Positions 22,706 through 34,200 of a stretch of 64,000 bases of DNA are shown here, in pieces. The DNA is from Blasia pusilla (taxonomy: Eukaryota > Marchantiophyta > Marchantiopsida > Blasiales), in the NCBI GenBank assembly GCA_050084515.1, contig CM114274.1:32240001-32304000 (forward strand), read 5' to 3'. The notes under the pieces were generated by a model. The model was given only the letters and a program-made list of their open reading frames with translations. It was not told where the DNA came from and did no database searches. Position numbers and translations under genes: made by a program. Within the stretch, counting starts at the first letter, position 1. Every line of letters begins with the position of its first letter.

Positions 22706-23178
22706 GTTGTTAAGCAAATGGCACTGATGGAGGGCCAGAAGGCCCCAAGAATTCCACTTTGTCGATTGCGGACAATGGAGTACGTCCGCGAAATTCTATC
22801 GGAGGAGGACATTGCAAAGCTCAAACAGTCGGCAGCGATTGCATCCTACGTCGACAACTTCCCTCCGTTCTATGTTCAGCCTTACGATGAACATGGAACC
22901 CAAGCTCTGGTGAAGGAAGAGAACTTGGAGGCCTTGGATACTTTCTGGAGGATTAGAGATCAGGAGTTCAGAAGAGCGATTGAAGGAACCCAATTTAGCT
23001 GGATGCGGAACCTTTACTTCTTCATCTGGGATGGAAACCACATGTACATGGCATGGACGCAGTTTGCAGAGCAGCACCCAAATTCATTGGAGGCGCATTT
23101 TTGCGTGAAGGCAGTCGTGCTCCATCCATTTCCTCATCACATGGCAATGGTGGAAATGGCAATGCATGCGATGGATAC
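22706..23178 (+). pseudogene. Plus-strand TE gene, exon 2, unknown domain
   Basis: After the acceptor TGCTAG the frame reads through PRIPLCRLRTMEYVREILSE, SYVDNFPPFYVQPYDEHGTQ, SWMRNLYFFIWDGNHMYMAW, TQFAEQHPNSLEAHFCVKAV and PHHMAMVEMAMHAMD, with no stop, ending at the good donor AC|GTAAGT. The sequence has the composition of a folded domain rich in aromatic residues, but I cannot name it. The next intron (23179-23890) is packed with palindromes. Confidence 0.5.
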
Positions 23179-23890
23179 GTAAGTTTCCTCTTCCTTAAGT
23201 TTGATTGCTTCAACTCGTCGGTGTCCAACGGGTTGCATAATTGGAAAGCTTAAAGATGGGCAGGAATGATTTGAGTCTCTTGCCACCATCTTATTTGTGG
23301 TCAATGTCATAGTCAAGCAAACCGTCGGAGTCCGACGGGTTGCCTGGTGGCCAAGCACATCAGATTAATCCGGGATACTGAATCGAGTTGAACATCAACA
23401 GGTGGAAAAATGACTGCATGATTTATTTTTTCTTCAATTCGTCGGACTCTGACGAGTTGCACAATGAGAGGTAACAAATCATCCGATGCCTAAAAGCAAC
23501 TTGTCGGAGTCCGACGAGTTGCTGGACTGTTCGCTAATTTTTTGGATACTTTTGGCCGAAAGCAACTCGTCGGACTAGGACAAGTTGCATTTCCTCCCAA
23601 AGTAGGTGGTCGGAGTCTGAGAGCTTGCTTTTAGGCGTCCAATTCTAGCTTTACAGGGCCATTGTGCAACGCGTCAGACTCCGACGGGTTGCAATTCTCT
23701 CAAGAGTGTTGCAATAAGTGTAACACAAAGATAAGTGTTGCGACCCGTTGAACTCTGATGGGTTGCAACATTTATCTCTGTGTTACGATTTGGATCCCGA
23801 TGGGTTGTCAGAATTGTGACCCGTCAGAGTCCGACGGGTTGCAGGAACCCGATAGCTTGCAGTATTCTTACCTTGTGTTTGGATGTGCAG
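23179..23890 (+). repeat. Palindrome-filled intron of the plus-strand TE gene
   Basis: It is bounded by donor GTAAGT and acceptor TTGGATGTGCAG. Inside are eight copies of the 27-bp palindrome: 23210-23236, 23317-23343, 23434-23460, 23496-23522, 23562-23588, 23666-23692, 23740-23766 and 23817-23843. Around the seventh the pairing extends outward to about 32-base arms (23720-23786), including GTAACACAAAGATAA and its near-complement. As RNA the intron would fold into a row of hairpins. Confidence 0.8.
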
Positions 23891-25200
23891 GATTGTATTC
23901 GAGGGGAACGTCACCCACCATTGGATCTAGGATTGCGACAAGGTGAAGAAGGTGCTTATGATGCATCCGGCAGAGTACAAGGGATTCCTAGGCGACGATC
24001 TGGTAAATGAGATGCTGGCGAAGGGAGCTCAAATAAAAAAGAAGACCTAGGCAAATACCTTCATTTCCCAAGATGCAGCCGTCACAATCATGTGTTGGTC
24101 CAAGATCCACGCCGCCAAGAAGAGTGCTTCATTAGAACTGGAGCGAAGGGAGAACATGTCAGCGTCGAAACGTGCAAAATTTATTCAAGCTGCCGTATCT
24201 GCAGCTACAAAGTACACTGCAAGCAAGATGTAGCGTTATATTGCGATTCTCAACCCCAAACTTGGCCCGGAGTTTTACAAGGAGCTCAAGGCGATAATCA
24301 AGCGCCAGCGGAAGAGAGACGAAGATCCACAGGGTCGGATCGGAGAGAAAGTGTCTCTGGACCGCGTGCACAGGTTTGCGCTGTCTAGGATATCCGAGTT
24401 TAGGCAAATCCAACTGATGAAAATCAGTCTCAAGGGCACTCAAGCCCAAAAGCGAGCGGCACACCACTCTTCGGGAGTTTCAGACCAATGATCTCCCATT
24501 GGCTACAGGAATGGTCATTCTGGGACGCGTTGCGCCTTCTCGGGAAGTCCATGATCGTGGGTCTACAAGCGGAGCTGAAGAAGATTTAACCAGTTCCAAA
24601 GGAAGCAAACCTAGAGGCTGCAAAAGATTTTGAACTATGGCTTGATGACATCAGAGATAAGCCCACCAAAAAACCCATGATTCAGGATGATGTTCAAGAA
24701 TCACATCCTCCCTCACGCAGACCTGGATGAGGAAATAGACGCCAAAAAAACGGGATTTTGCAAAGAAGAAGCGGGATCTTCAGGACCAGGCGGCCGATTC
24801 ATCTCGACAAAGAGCTGCCCAGCGGATGGTGTACAGGTACCTCATCAATTGTGTGAATGCAGGTACTTGGAAAAAATTACGGGAAGCCTCCAAATTGTGG
24901 GCTTCTCCGCCTGATGGAGAGGGATTCTCCATGTAAGACATGGAGATGGGACAAGGCATGTCCGACTGGGAGGTTATCAATTGTCCAATCTGGTTGGACT
25001 TCAACGACCCAGAGGACATTACAGAAAAAAAATCTATGCGTGGTGTATGATGCAGTGATCGAAGGTAGGGAGGACATTCCAAACTTCATGAAGCCTGACA
25101 ATTTTTTCGAAGGAGATGCAGAGGAGCAAGTCCTTGAGACAGCGGAGTTGGTGGCAAAGGTCGTCACTGCAAAGACAAATCCACAACGGGTTTGAAAGCC
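23891..25200 (+). pseudogene. Plus-strand TE gene, exon 3 region, unknown helical domain with stops
   Basis: Joined in phase to exon 2, the frame reads TIVFEGNVTHHWI, stop, then VKKVLMMHPAEYKGFLGDDL, DAAVTIMCWSKIHAAKKS, LNPKLGPEFYKELKAIIKRQ and KVSLDRVHRFALSRISEFRQ, with several stops (TAG, TAG, TAG). Frameshifts follow near 24.5-24.7 kb; protein-like stretches resume with AQRMVYRYLINCVNAGTWKK and DWEVINCPIWLDFNDPED (near 24.95 kb), and NFMKPDNFFEGDAEEQVLET (near 25.1 kb). It is clearly former coding DNA that is now broken. No known family recognised. Confidence 0.45.
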
Positions 25201-25479
25201 AAGCCGAGGGGATCGAGGAATTCCGAGGCCGAGTCTTCCACAAAAGAGGCTGAGTCCTCAAGGCGAGAGGTGGAATCGTCCAGGCAAGCGGGGCAAGAGG
25301 GTTGGACCAGGTCCTCGTTCATGAAAATTCCTATGGAGTCTGAGGTAACAGAGACTCCCACAAGCCAATAACAGACTCGGAAGAAGTGAAAGCGGGAGGC
25401 GCCTGGTTCGTCCGAGGGAGGAGATAAGGATGTGGAATAAATTCCATCATCCTTGGGCAGGCATTGGGAAACAACCACC

Positions 25480-25935
25480 AAGACAAATGTCCTTATTTAC
25501 TTGACTCATCTTGTCGATGAGCTGCAGAGTTTAAATTCTCAAGAGTCGACACCTGCCATCGACAAATTGACCATGCTGGGATGAAAACTCCTTCGAAACG
25601 GGTATGCCCCCTGGATTGTGCATGGGGTTTTTGAGGAGGTGGTGGTGGAACTCCTCATTGAGGATGTGCCTTTAGGGTTTCGCTTGTGGGACAACAATCC
25701 GTCTGACATTTTCCCAGAATGGAGTGCCCCGCTTTCGTACGACCAGATCGCGCTGTTGTTTTCTTTTGCCGACGCGTATCTGAGTGATAGGGGTTGTTTC
25801 TTGGTCCTGATCGGAGGGAGAAAAGATGAGCTCTTCAACCTTTAGTGTGTGAAGAGGTCGCTGAAGTGGGGGACGGCGCAATCATGGGTCATTAAAAATG
25901 AGTATCTACTCATATCGGCGATGAATCAAGTCCGG
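25480..25935 (+). pseudogene. Amino-methyltransferase-like domain, motif IV half
   Basis: The frame reads PWIVHGVFEEVVVELLIEDV, PLGFRLWDNNPSDIFPEWSA, PLSYDQIALLFSFADAYLSD and RGCFLVLIGG. In beta-class DNA amino-methyltransferases (N4-cytosine or N6-adenine) the catalytic DPPY/SPPY motif comes first, after a strand, and is followed by a D...W stretch, a helix and a GxxxV strand ending GG. Here EDVPLGF stands where DPPW(G)F would be, so the catalytic Pro-Pro is altered (DVPL). A TGA follows LTMLG and a TAG follows ELFNL. The exon ends at 25935 with donor GG|GTAAGT. The call is strengthened by the motif I exon at 26543. Confidence 0.5.
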
Positions 25936-26542
25936 GTAAGTCCTCTTTTTCAACAAATTGAGTTTGAACATAAATTCAACCCGTCGGACTCTGACGGGTT
26001 GCATCTCTCCATGCAACCCATCGGATCCCAACAACTTGTGTCTCCGGTGTTGCAATCCGTTTAAAAGCAACGGGTTGCAAATTCACCAACAAGTCTCGAT
26101 TGATTGCAACCCATTGGAGCGCGACGGGTTGCAAGTAGCACTGGTTTTCCACATGCTTTTGGAGTGATGCAACCCGTCTGAAAGCGACGGATTGCTTTCA
26201 TATTTGGAAGTTCTCAACTCTAAACAATTGTATTCATTTGTATGCCAACCATCGGACTCCGATAGGTGGAGGTTCTATCCAGCAAGATGAGCAACCTGTC
26301 GACTTCCGACGGGTTGCTCATGGCCAACCCGTCAAACTCTGACAGGTTGCTGTTCTGTCAGGCCTATAGGCTAAGTTCGGGCGGGTTGGTAATCACTATG
26401 GACTAGTATGATGGGTTAAAAAGCAAGCTGTCGGACTCCGACAGGTTGCTCCTCTTCCTAGCCAAATGAGAAATCCGTCAGATCCCGACATCTACTAGCT
26501 TTTTCTTTTTGCTGACATTATTTTCCACCTGCTTGTTTACAG
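25936..26542 (+). repeat. Second palindrome-filled intron
   Basis: Bounded by donor GTAAGT and acceptor TTGTTTACAG. Copies of the 27-bp palindrome: 25976-26002, 26013-26039 (decayed), 26106-26132, 26169-26195, 26291-26317, 26323-26350 and 26423-26449. The last has CTG and CAG at matching arm positions where the consensus has CCG and CGG, a paired change. Confidence 0.8.
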
Positions 26543-26960
26543 ATGGACCACTCATTTTTCTATTGCTTTGTAAGGCCCGAGCACAACTCCAGATGTTCAA
26601 GATCCCACATCCAGTGGATCCATGCTCCGATGGGCACAACTTAGATAGTCTCTACAATTCCTCCCCGGGAATTTACATGCAAGCCAAGAGGAAGGGAGAA
26701 GTCACCAGCCTTGATGCAAATCAAGCTCATCAAGCTCGGCTCGAGGCTGGGTGACTTGGTCTTTGACTTAGTGGGCCTATCAGGGGCGAGTATTAGAGGC
26801 GCCTGACACAGTGGCAGGAACATTCTCTGCCTTGAGGGAAGGCCAGAAATTTTTGACCTTTGCAAAGAGGCAAAGGCGGATTACAAGAGGCTAGTGGGAG
26901 TATACAACTCTCCTCCAAAGCCAACAGCTCCAGTTCCAGAACCAGCATTGATAGTGACAC
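26543..26960 (+). pseudogene. Amino-methyltransferase-like domain, motif I half (gene end)
   Basis: After the acceptor the frame reads KPRGREKSPALMQIKLIKLG, SRLGDLVFDLVGLSGASIRG, A, stop, then HSGRNILCLEGRPEIFDLCK. Beta-class methyltransferases end with a helix (LI...), then GDxVxDPFxGSGT, then GRxxxGIE. Here GDLVFDLVGLSGAS and GRNILCLEG fit that AdoMet-binding motif I and the acidic end of strand 2. The order IV then I is the beta-class permutation. The TGA between the two blocks and the altered motif IV make it inactive as it stands. N4C versus N6A specificity cannot be told. Confidence 0.5.
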
Positions 26961-26995
26961 CATCGTTTACTTCCTACTATTTTTTGAACCATGAT

Positions 26996-27360
26996 GGTTT
27001 TTGTAAACTTTTGCTGAATTGTTTTTCGTTCTTGTCGATTATGTTGGTCTATCTACTCGAGGCTGTTTATTTGCAACTAGTCGGATTCTCATGGCTTGCA
27101 ACTTGTCACAATATTTTAAACCCTTTTTAGGAAACCTATCAGATTCCGACAGGTTGGTTGCTTGAGTGATCCCACTCTTTTTGTAAAATTTTGCTGAATT
27201 TTTTTTCGTTCTTGTCGATTGTGTTGGTCTATCTACTCGAGGCTATTTATTTTGCAACCCGTCGGATTCCGACGGATTGCAACTTGCCATAATATTTTAA
27301 ACCCCTTTCAGGCAATCTGTCGGATTCCAACAGGTTGGCTGCTTGAGTGATCCCACTCTT
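26996..27360 (+). repeat. 181-bp tandem duplication carrying palindromes
   Basis: TTTTTGTAAA and the following 70 bases at 26997 recur at 27178, and GAGTGATCCCACTC recurs at 27163 and 27346. Each unit carries two palindrome copies (27054-27110 decayed and 27131-27157; 27254-27280 and 27312-27338). The right-hand copy 27254-27280 is nearly perfect. Confidence 0.85.
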
Positions 27361-28961
27361 TTCCTGTTAGTCCAACTTTTCAAGCATTATGGCACGCTTC
27401 TTCACTTTTGCCTCGTTCCCCGATTATCGTCACACCATTATTCTCTAACAAGGTATTTCATAGACGTGTTGGATTCCTACTACTTGTCGGATTCTCATGT
27501 CGGATTCCCAACCTGTCGAATTCTCATGGAATCATTGGGCGGAATGGAATCACTTGTCAAGATCATTCTTTTGTTGTGGTATGCTTGCTTGCAAGAGGTG
27601 CAACCCATCGGATTCCTATATTCAGGGTCTGAATGAAGGGAACATAGGTGCATGAGTTCCTTTTTACTCATGATAGTTATCAACCTTTTGGTTCGATTGT
27701 CGTCTCACTCTGATCACATTTTCTTCTTCATTCATACATTTCTCACTGGTTGAGAATGGTGAAACCTAGTTGTCAAACGCACAACAGTCCATGGTATATT
27801 TTATGCACCCATTCATGAGCCAACATCATTCAATGATGTCATGAAAGTCTTCGGCTACCATCAATGATGAGTGATTTGTTTTGTTATGGAAAATCCCCTT
27901 TGGATGAATATTGATCGGATGGGATATTTAATGCCTTGCAAGAAGAGTCAACAATCCATAATGTCAACCACATCTTCAGAGAAGTTAAACCTTGAAGGGC
28001 ACAGGAGTCTATTGAGACCATAGTTAGAGTCTTTATTTGAACCTTTCATTGAGATGAAATTGCTACTTCTGGTCAAATTATTTGCCGATGGTCCTCCAAC
28101 AATAATACCCCTATGCCTGGCTTACTATAGAGCTGGCTTTGACAGGCAATGTGAAGAAAATTGGGCTCACATGGAGAGTGATGGAAGGATGTTTGTAGTA
28201 GTCGTATGATGTCTACTTCTTTTTCCAAGCGTGGAAAAAGAAGGTTACTTTAGGCCGGAATGTGCTCCACTTGCTACTCTCTTCTAAAGATTTCATGAAT
28301 TTGAAAGCAAATTTTTTTTTCAATAATTTCAATTTCAATTGGAGATGTGGTGGGATATGTAACTTGACCTAGAAGAGGAAAAGAGGGAGTTTGTAAAAAA
28401 AAATTTGATCTCAAGGAAACGGAGTTGAAACTAACCTCATTCAACCACTCAAGACAAAGTTATAGAACTCAAATCGTTGACCAAGTATGCTGTGGTCACT
28501 ATCGTGCACATATACGTTACTACACGATCTATATCGTTTTTCATATCTACACAAAGAATATTATTAATCTTCCCAAATTAGATAAATTTGGACACACAAA
28601 AAAATACACTCACGCATGTAGACTTATCACATCTAGCCTCATGTAATATGAGAGAATAGAGTAGAAAAGATTTCTAGTCCACGAGAAGCCTATCTGGATT
28701 ATGGGACTTCTTCTACATATGTGAAATTGACATCGCATTCGACAGATACCTTCACATTTAGATTCTTTGCTTATGGTTCTCACTAAGGATTGAGAAGATT
28801 TGGTTTTTTTTTTTTTTTGAAGTCCGAAATTTCTTTTTATCCAGATTATTGACGTGAGAGCATAGTCAAGGCACACAAGGCGTTCTCTCTCTTGAATATG
28901 GACCATCCATGCCGTAGGTAGAGGATGCCATTGCCTTGGGGTTAAGACCGCCTCCCACTAT

Positions 28962-28964
<3 letters not shown>
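27361..28964. other. Right flank of the palindrome element, unassigned
   Basis: Half and decayed palindromes continue to about 27620 (GCAACCCATCGGATTCC at 27600). Beyond that I see none, and no terminal inverted repeat matching the left side near 14.4 kb. No gene is recognised. Confidence 0.4.

Positions 28965-29020
<56 letters not shown>
28965..29020. repeat. (GA)n microsatellite
   Basis: About 28 GA units without interruption. Confidence 0.95.
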
Positions 29021-29024
<4 letters not shown>

Positions 29025-31275
29025 TGTCACTATTTCCTTAGATTTCAATAGTCCACTAGTAGTTGAAAATCTTGATTGAGTTTCTTTTTAAAAAATCTCA
29101 TCTATAATATTAAGTCCAAAATTTTCTTTTCAATCTTTTCCAATACATTTCTATGTTTCTAGGATTTTTAATAGTTTCAGCCAACGAAATGATGAAAAAT
29201 ACCATGAGGCCACATGATATCTATTCTTATATTTATTTTGAAACCTTCAATCTAAAAAAATACATGAATTATTTTGTATAGAAAAAAATGAAGAAAAATT
29301 TATTTAATAGCATATGGTTTGGGACGGAAGGGTAGTATCATCCTCTAGGCGTCGCTACAAATAGCTAACGCGTGTGAGACTCCCTCATTCAATATGATTA
29401 ATATATGATGCAAGAGATTGATTTGGTGGTGGCTATTGCGATAGTTATAGATCCTAGTCACGAGTCAATCCATGCACGTGTGGCGAAACATCGGAGATTG
29501 CTACAAGTAAAGGCGGTAGTGGGAAGAAGATTAAACTCTAATGTAGTCTTCTTGAAGTATAATGCTTTGTCTTGCTAGCTCTTGAGATTTGTAAGACCAT
29601 AAGCAAGAGGTATGATGCTTTCCATATTGAGTGTGCCCATCTTCTCCATTAGATACATAGTTTGCAATTTAGTTTCTATGTTCTTATACTTGAGATTGTG
29701 GGGCTCCATTTCTTTGCAACTTTTCCAAGCCAATTGGATTTATGAGGCATAGTCAAGTTGTGGGAGATGCCATGGCTAGAGGCCTCCTTACTAGTAGTCA
29801 TATTCCTCAACCATAGCCCACATAATTTTCATTAATGGTGCAATAAGGTTCTCCCCTTCTCTTTGGTCGATAGTGACTTTGGAATTCATAAGTTCCCTCA
29901 TTTTTTACATCAGTTGTTTGCATTGTGGTAGTTACAATTGTGTTTGTTAGAGGACGAGTGCTGGTTGATGAAGTTGAGGAAGGATGAAATAAGGAACGAG
30001 TTTGTTGTAAACTAAGTTCTTATTTTTGGTTGTAGCCCATGAATATAACTTCACTCAACAAATAATAGAGCCATCATTCCAAAAATGTAAAGTGTTTGGG
30101 CACATTCCCATAAATATGTTGTGAACTTTTGTTACAAATGCACTGAAATGATGATGGAGTAAGTCAAGTAATGTAGCGCAAAATGGCCTATGCTTCCCTT
30201 TTCAATAGTTGGAACTAATGCAACAAATTCCCTCTCGGAGGAGAATTTGTTGTTATGACGTAAGGGCTAATGGAATAGATACACAAACCTTGACAAGATA
30301 TTAGATGCCTTCACCTATGTCTGGTATCTCTTTAAACCTGAATGATGGGACTAAGGGCCCCGTCCCATGCGGCCAAGGTCCCCAGGACCAGACGCTAGAG
30401 TTCCGATTAATCAAGATCTGACAGATGGGATTCTCGTATGTTAATGGGACCTGATCCAAATTCGCGCCTCTAGAAAGCAGGGCGCAAGTCTTTGCAACTT
30501 CGTTACCACCCATTTGCAGTCATCAGCAACCGACGAGGAGGAAATAACGACTACAAAAACAGAAGTCTTCCGGTAGCTGTCCGACAGGCGCAGCGACCCC
30601 GATTGCGGCTGAGCGGGGAGCGGACTGCATGAGACCGGATCCTAATACTCGAGTACAAATGGGAAATCCCAAGTCATCCGCATGGTCTAACTCCTCACAT
30701 CTTGTTACACAAAAAACATAAAAAATGTCCAACAAACTTGATTCTTTAGTGGTTGGTTGCCGTCTCTGCCCAGTCTTAGATTCGACTGAGGCACACACTT
30801 CCACACACAACATCCAATGACACAGGGAGTTTTTTCTCTGTTGATGTTGGGGACTCTACTACAATGCTGGGAATACAAGAAGCATAACGGACCACAAAAA
30901 AATTACTTTATGTGACCTGCCTCTGCATAACTCTGAGCTTGTCCATCAATTGTTAATTTAACAGGGGCTCTTACACCTGATGGGTGAGATCAATTTTGTC
31001 ACTCTGCCAGTTGTCAACTCAACTGAAAGGAATATGACATAATCATGGACTTTTGATGTAGTAACTATTATTCTGATTCATTCTCAACAGCGTAACTGCT
31101 CAGACAGCTGTACTAACTATTATTCTGATTTATTCTCGACAGTGTAACTGCTCAGAAGGCTGTAAACACAACAGTTTGGTGAATAGCCCTTGACAATCTT
31201 ATAACGCACATAATGAGCAATATGATTGGATGAAGATCTTCCATTTTGCGGAATATATAGAAACCCTGCTTGTCA
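29021..31275. other. Intergenic and 3' flank of the selenoprotein-K-like gene
   Basis: No coding block recognised. A tandem repeat of about 51 bp (TAACTATTATTCTGATT...) starts at 31061 and recurs at about 31113, probably in the 3' UTR or 3' flank of the minus-strand gene. 30.3-30.8 kb is less AT-rich than its surroundings but has no motif. Confidence 0.4.
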
Positions 31276-34200
31276 TCAGCCGCCACAGCATGAACCACAA
31301 GGAGGGGGGGCAGCTGCAGTGTACCAAACAATAAAACCTCGGGTTAGCAGTGTGAAATTCTCAGGAGCATAATTACATTGATCAATCATAGGGGATATTT
31401 CAAATCAAAAACGGCTTCCATGCACATCCGCATATTTCCACAAAATATTTGAGGTCATTTGAGACAATCTGGTGTCTACAGATGATCTCTTCCATACAGA
31501 GCTATAACCAAAGTCTTCCATCATGCTGAAAACTCGATCACCATTACCATGATTTTGAAGGAGGCAAATACCTCTGGATATCTAATTCCAGGAGCCTAAA
31601 TTTTGTATTTATGGCAAAAGTCACCAATGATGCCAGAGAAGTGAGCCAAAAGCAAATACGTTTTTTACTGGTTGATTTCACATGTGCAGTTTTGGGAGTC
31701 GGATTCATAGCTACTTGTAGGATTCTTCGAAATAGTGAATTTATTGTAAAGGCAAGCCCTCCCAACAAGGAAGTGGTGACCAATACAACCAACTGATCAG
31801 TGTCTCCTAAACCCAAGCTTGCCTGCTCACAAAGAGGGTAGGCAGAACTGTCAATACCATAGGCGTGCTGAACAACCCCCTCCTAACCTCGTGATAGGAG
31901 TCTGTCTCGAGACCTGGATTTTTTTATGGCTGGCAGATCCTAAGGATTAGCTTGGATTTATATATCCGAAACCCAAGCTTTGCCTGCTCACGAAGAAGGT
32001 AGGCAGAACTGTCAATACCATACGCCTCCTGAACTACCCCCTCCTAACCTCATGACAGTAGTCCGTCTGGAGACCTGGATATTTTTTATGGTGGGCAGGT
32101 CCTCTCAAGCCGCGGAAGATTGCTGGCATACGACTACAAAATCATATTCATGGGAGCAGTTGATACAAGTATGTGGGAGACGAAATCAATAGACACACTA
32201 TGGGTCTTCCTATGGGCCAGGCAGATTGGCAGCAATCTAGATTGTATCTTGATCACAAATTCCACAGAAAAGATTTTCTCCAAGTTCATTATCTTAGACT
32301 TAAAGCTGTGGCACTGTCAAGTGATGATTTTTTGTGATCCTATCCCAAATAAATGCGGACTTCATTTGCTAATCAGTTTCACTTTTTGAGAGAGCTACCC
32401 TCCTCTTATTGAAACCCGTGTTGTTAATAACCCATCTCGCTCCCTTAAACTGTAAATTTCAGTATTAGCAAAGGTATTTTGATTCGGCTCATCGTGGGAG
32501 GTCAAAAGCTTGAAGAAAGCTTTCCACCTACATTCGTAGGTGTCTACTCTCATTATGTTTCCTTCCCTCCTAAACCCAACCAGGCTTTTAGATTTATCGA
32601 TCTAGAGTTCTGAGTCTACACACACAAAACTTCCATACTTCCAAAATGGAGGTATAAGAAGATGAACCTGACTGCTTGCTTGACATTTTCACAGGCTAAG
32701 GTGCTAAAAGTTAAATGTGAAAAGGATGAGGTCCATCCTGATCGAGTTGTACGAAGAAAACGAAATTTAGTTTTTGAGGACCTACTCACTCTTTGGTCTT
32801 TGAATCATTAAGTAGCTGGATCTGAGAAACCCCTTCCGTGCCTGGTCCCAATTGCTTAGCACTATTCTGAGAAGAGAATCCCCAGTGAAAAATAGAAAGC
32901 TTTCTGGAAAAAGCACCTCTACCAGTGAAACCAAAGACCTACATGCGACAACTTCTATTTCTTGATCAGCTGAAGCCCATAAAATTTCACACTATAAAAG
33001 CTAACATTTCGTGAAGAATAGAACAGCAGTGTAACCTATTCAATTCAAGTACGTAGAAATTCAGAGTTTAGGGTTTAAAAGAAACAGGAACCTCTTTTGC
33101 TTCATACAAGACATGTCAGAAAAAGAACTTACTGTGATCAACGCCGTGCACATTACTCATACCACTCAATCGTGGGCCAGAACTACCCCCACCACCAGGT
33201 CTTCCTGGACCACCTGGAGGACCACCGGGTCTGCCACTTCCTCCACCAAAACCACTGATTCTTGGACTATCACTTTTTTTCTTTCTATACGTACTTGATG
33301 CATCAATCTGCCACAAGATGAACAGATTATCGTCAGCATTCCCCTGGTGAGGCAACAGTGAAAGGGCTGCCCAAAAGACTACGCAAAACCATTCCAATAC
33401 AAAAGCAGGTAAAATTAACGATCCATACAGTCTAAACGTTGCAAAAACTGGGCCTCTGATTTCGCTCAATGGAGTTGATTGATGGAAGGACACAAGCATC
33501 TAGGGTTTTGTCCGGATGGTAGAAAGTGAGATGCATACAATTTGAAGCCGTTTACATACCGAAAACATGGTCAGAATGAAAGCCACGATCAAGCCGTAAA
33601 TTGCCATAAACGTCTCCGGTATGATGCTCAATCTCCAAGGTGACCTTTTCCCAGTCACCTCTCCTGCCCAAAAAACAAAGAAGTAAGTCCAGACCGAAGC
33701 GCTCCAAGGAATCGTTACCACAATGAGTGCGACTCAACACGCCTGCTTCTTCAGTAAACCGCTACAAGTGAATTCATCTATCGTCGACTAGCCAAACGTT
33801 GAAGCTTAAGCCACGAAACTTTTTATGTCCCCATGGAGACTAGTGTGATTATTTCCATAGAATAGATTAAGCAATGTATACAAAAAAGGATATACGCTTG
33901 ACAATTGAATTTTTTTAAGCAGACAGAAGTAGACAACGTGCACGCAACCTGCGACTGCGAGAACCTAACTCACAACAAACACAAAACTTCCGGAAAATTA
34001 CTAGATTACATTACACTATGCGGGTATACTCTTTGCGATTAGTCCCTTAGAAAAAATTCCTTTCTCACAGATCGTAATCGACGAAGAATAACTACGCTAA
34101 AATCTAAATGAAGCTGGTTCACTCTTTCTCGAGAAATGACCTAAATTTGCTCTATCAGTCCCGAGATGGCCGGGCATTATAGGCTACTCCTTACGATCAA

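Noticed and set aside
31270-31280. Selenocysteine codon in the selenoprotein-K-like gene
   Set aside because: TGA is followed directly by another TGA, and the tail already has the plant CGSCCG cysteines.
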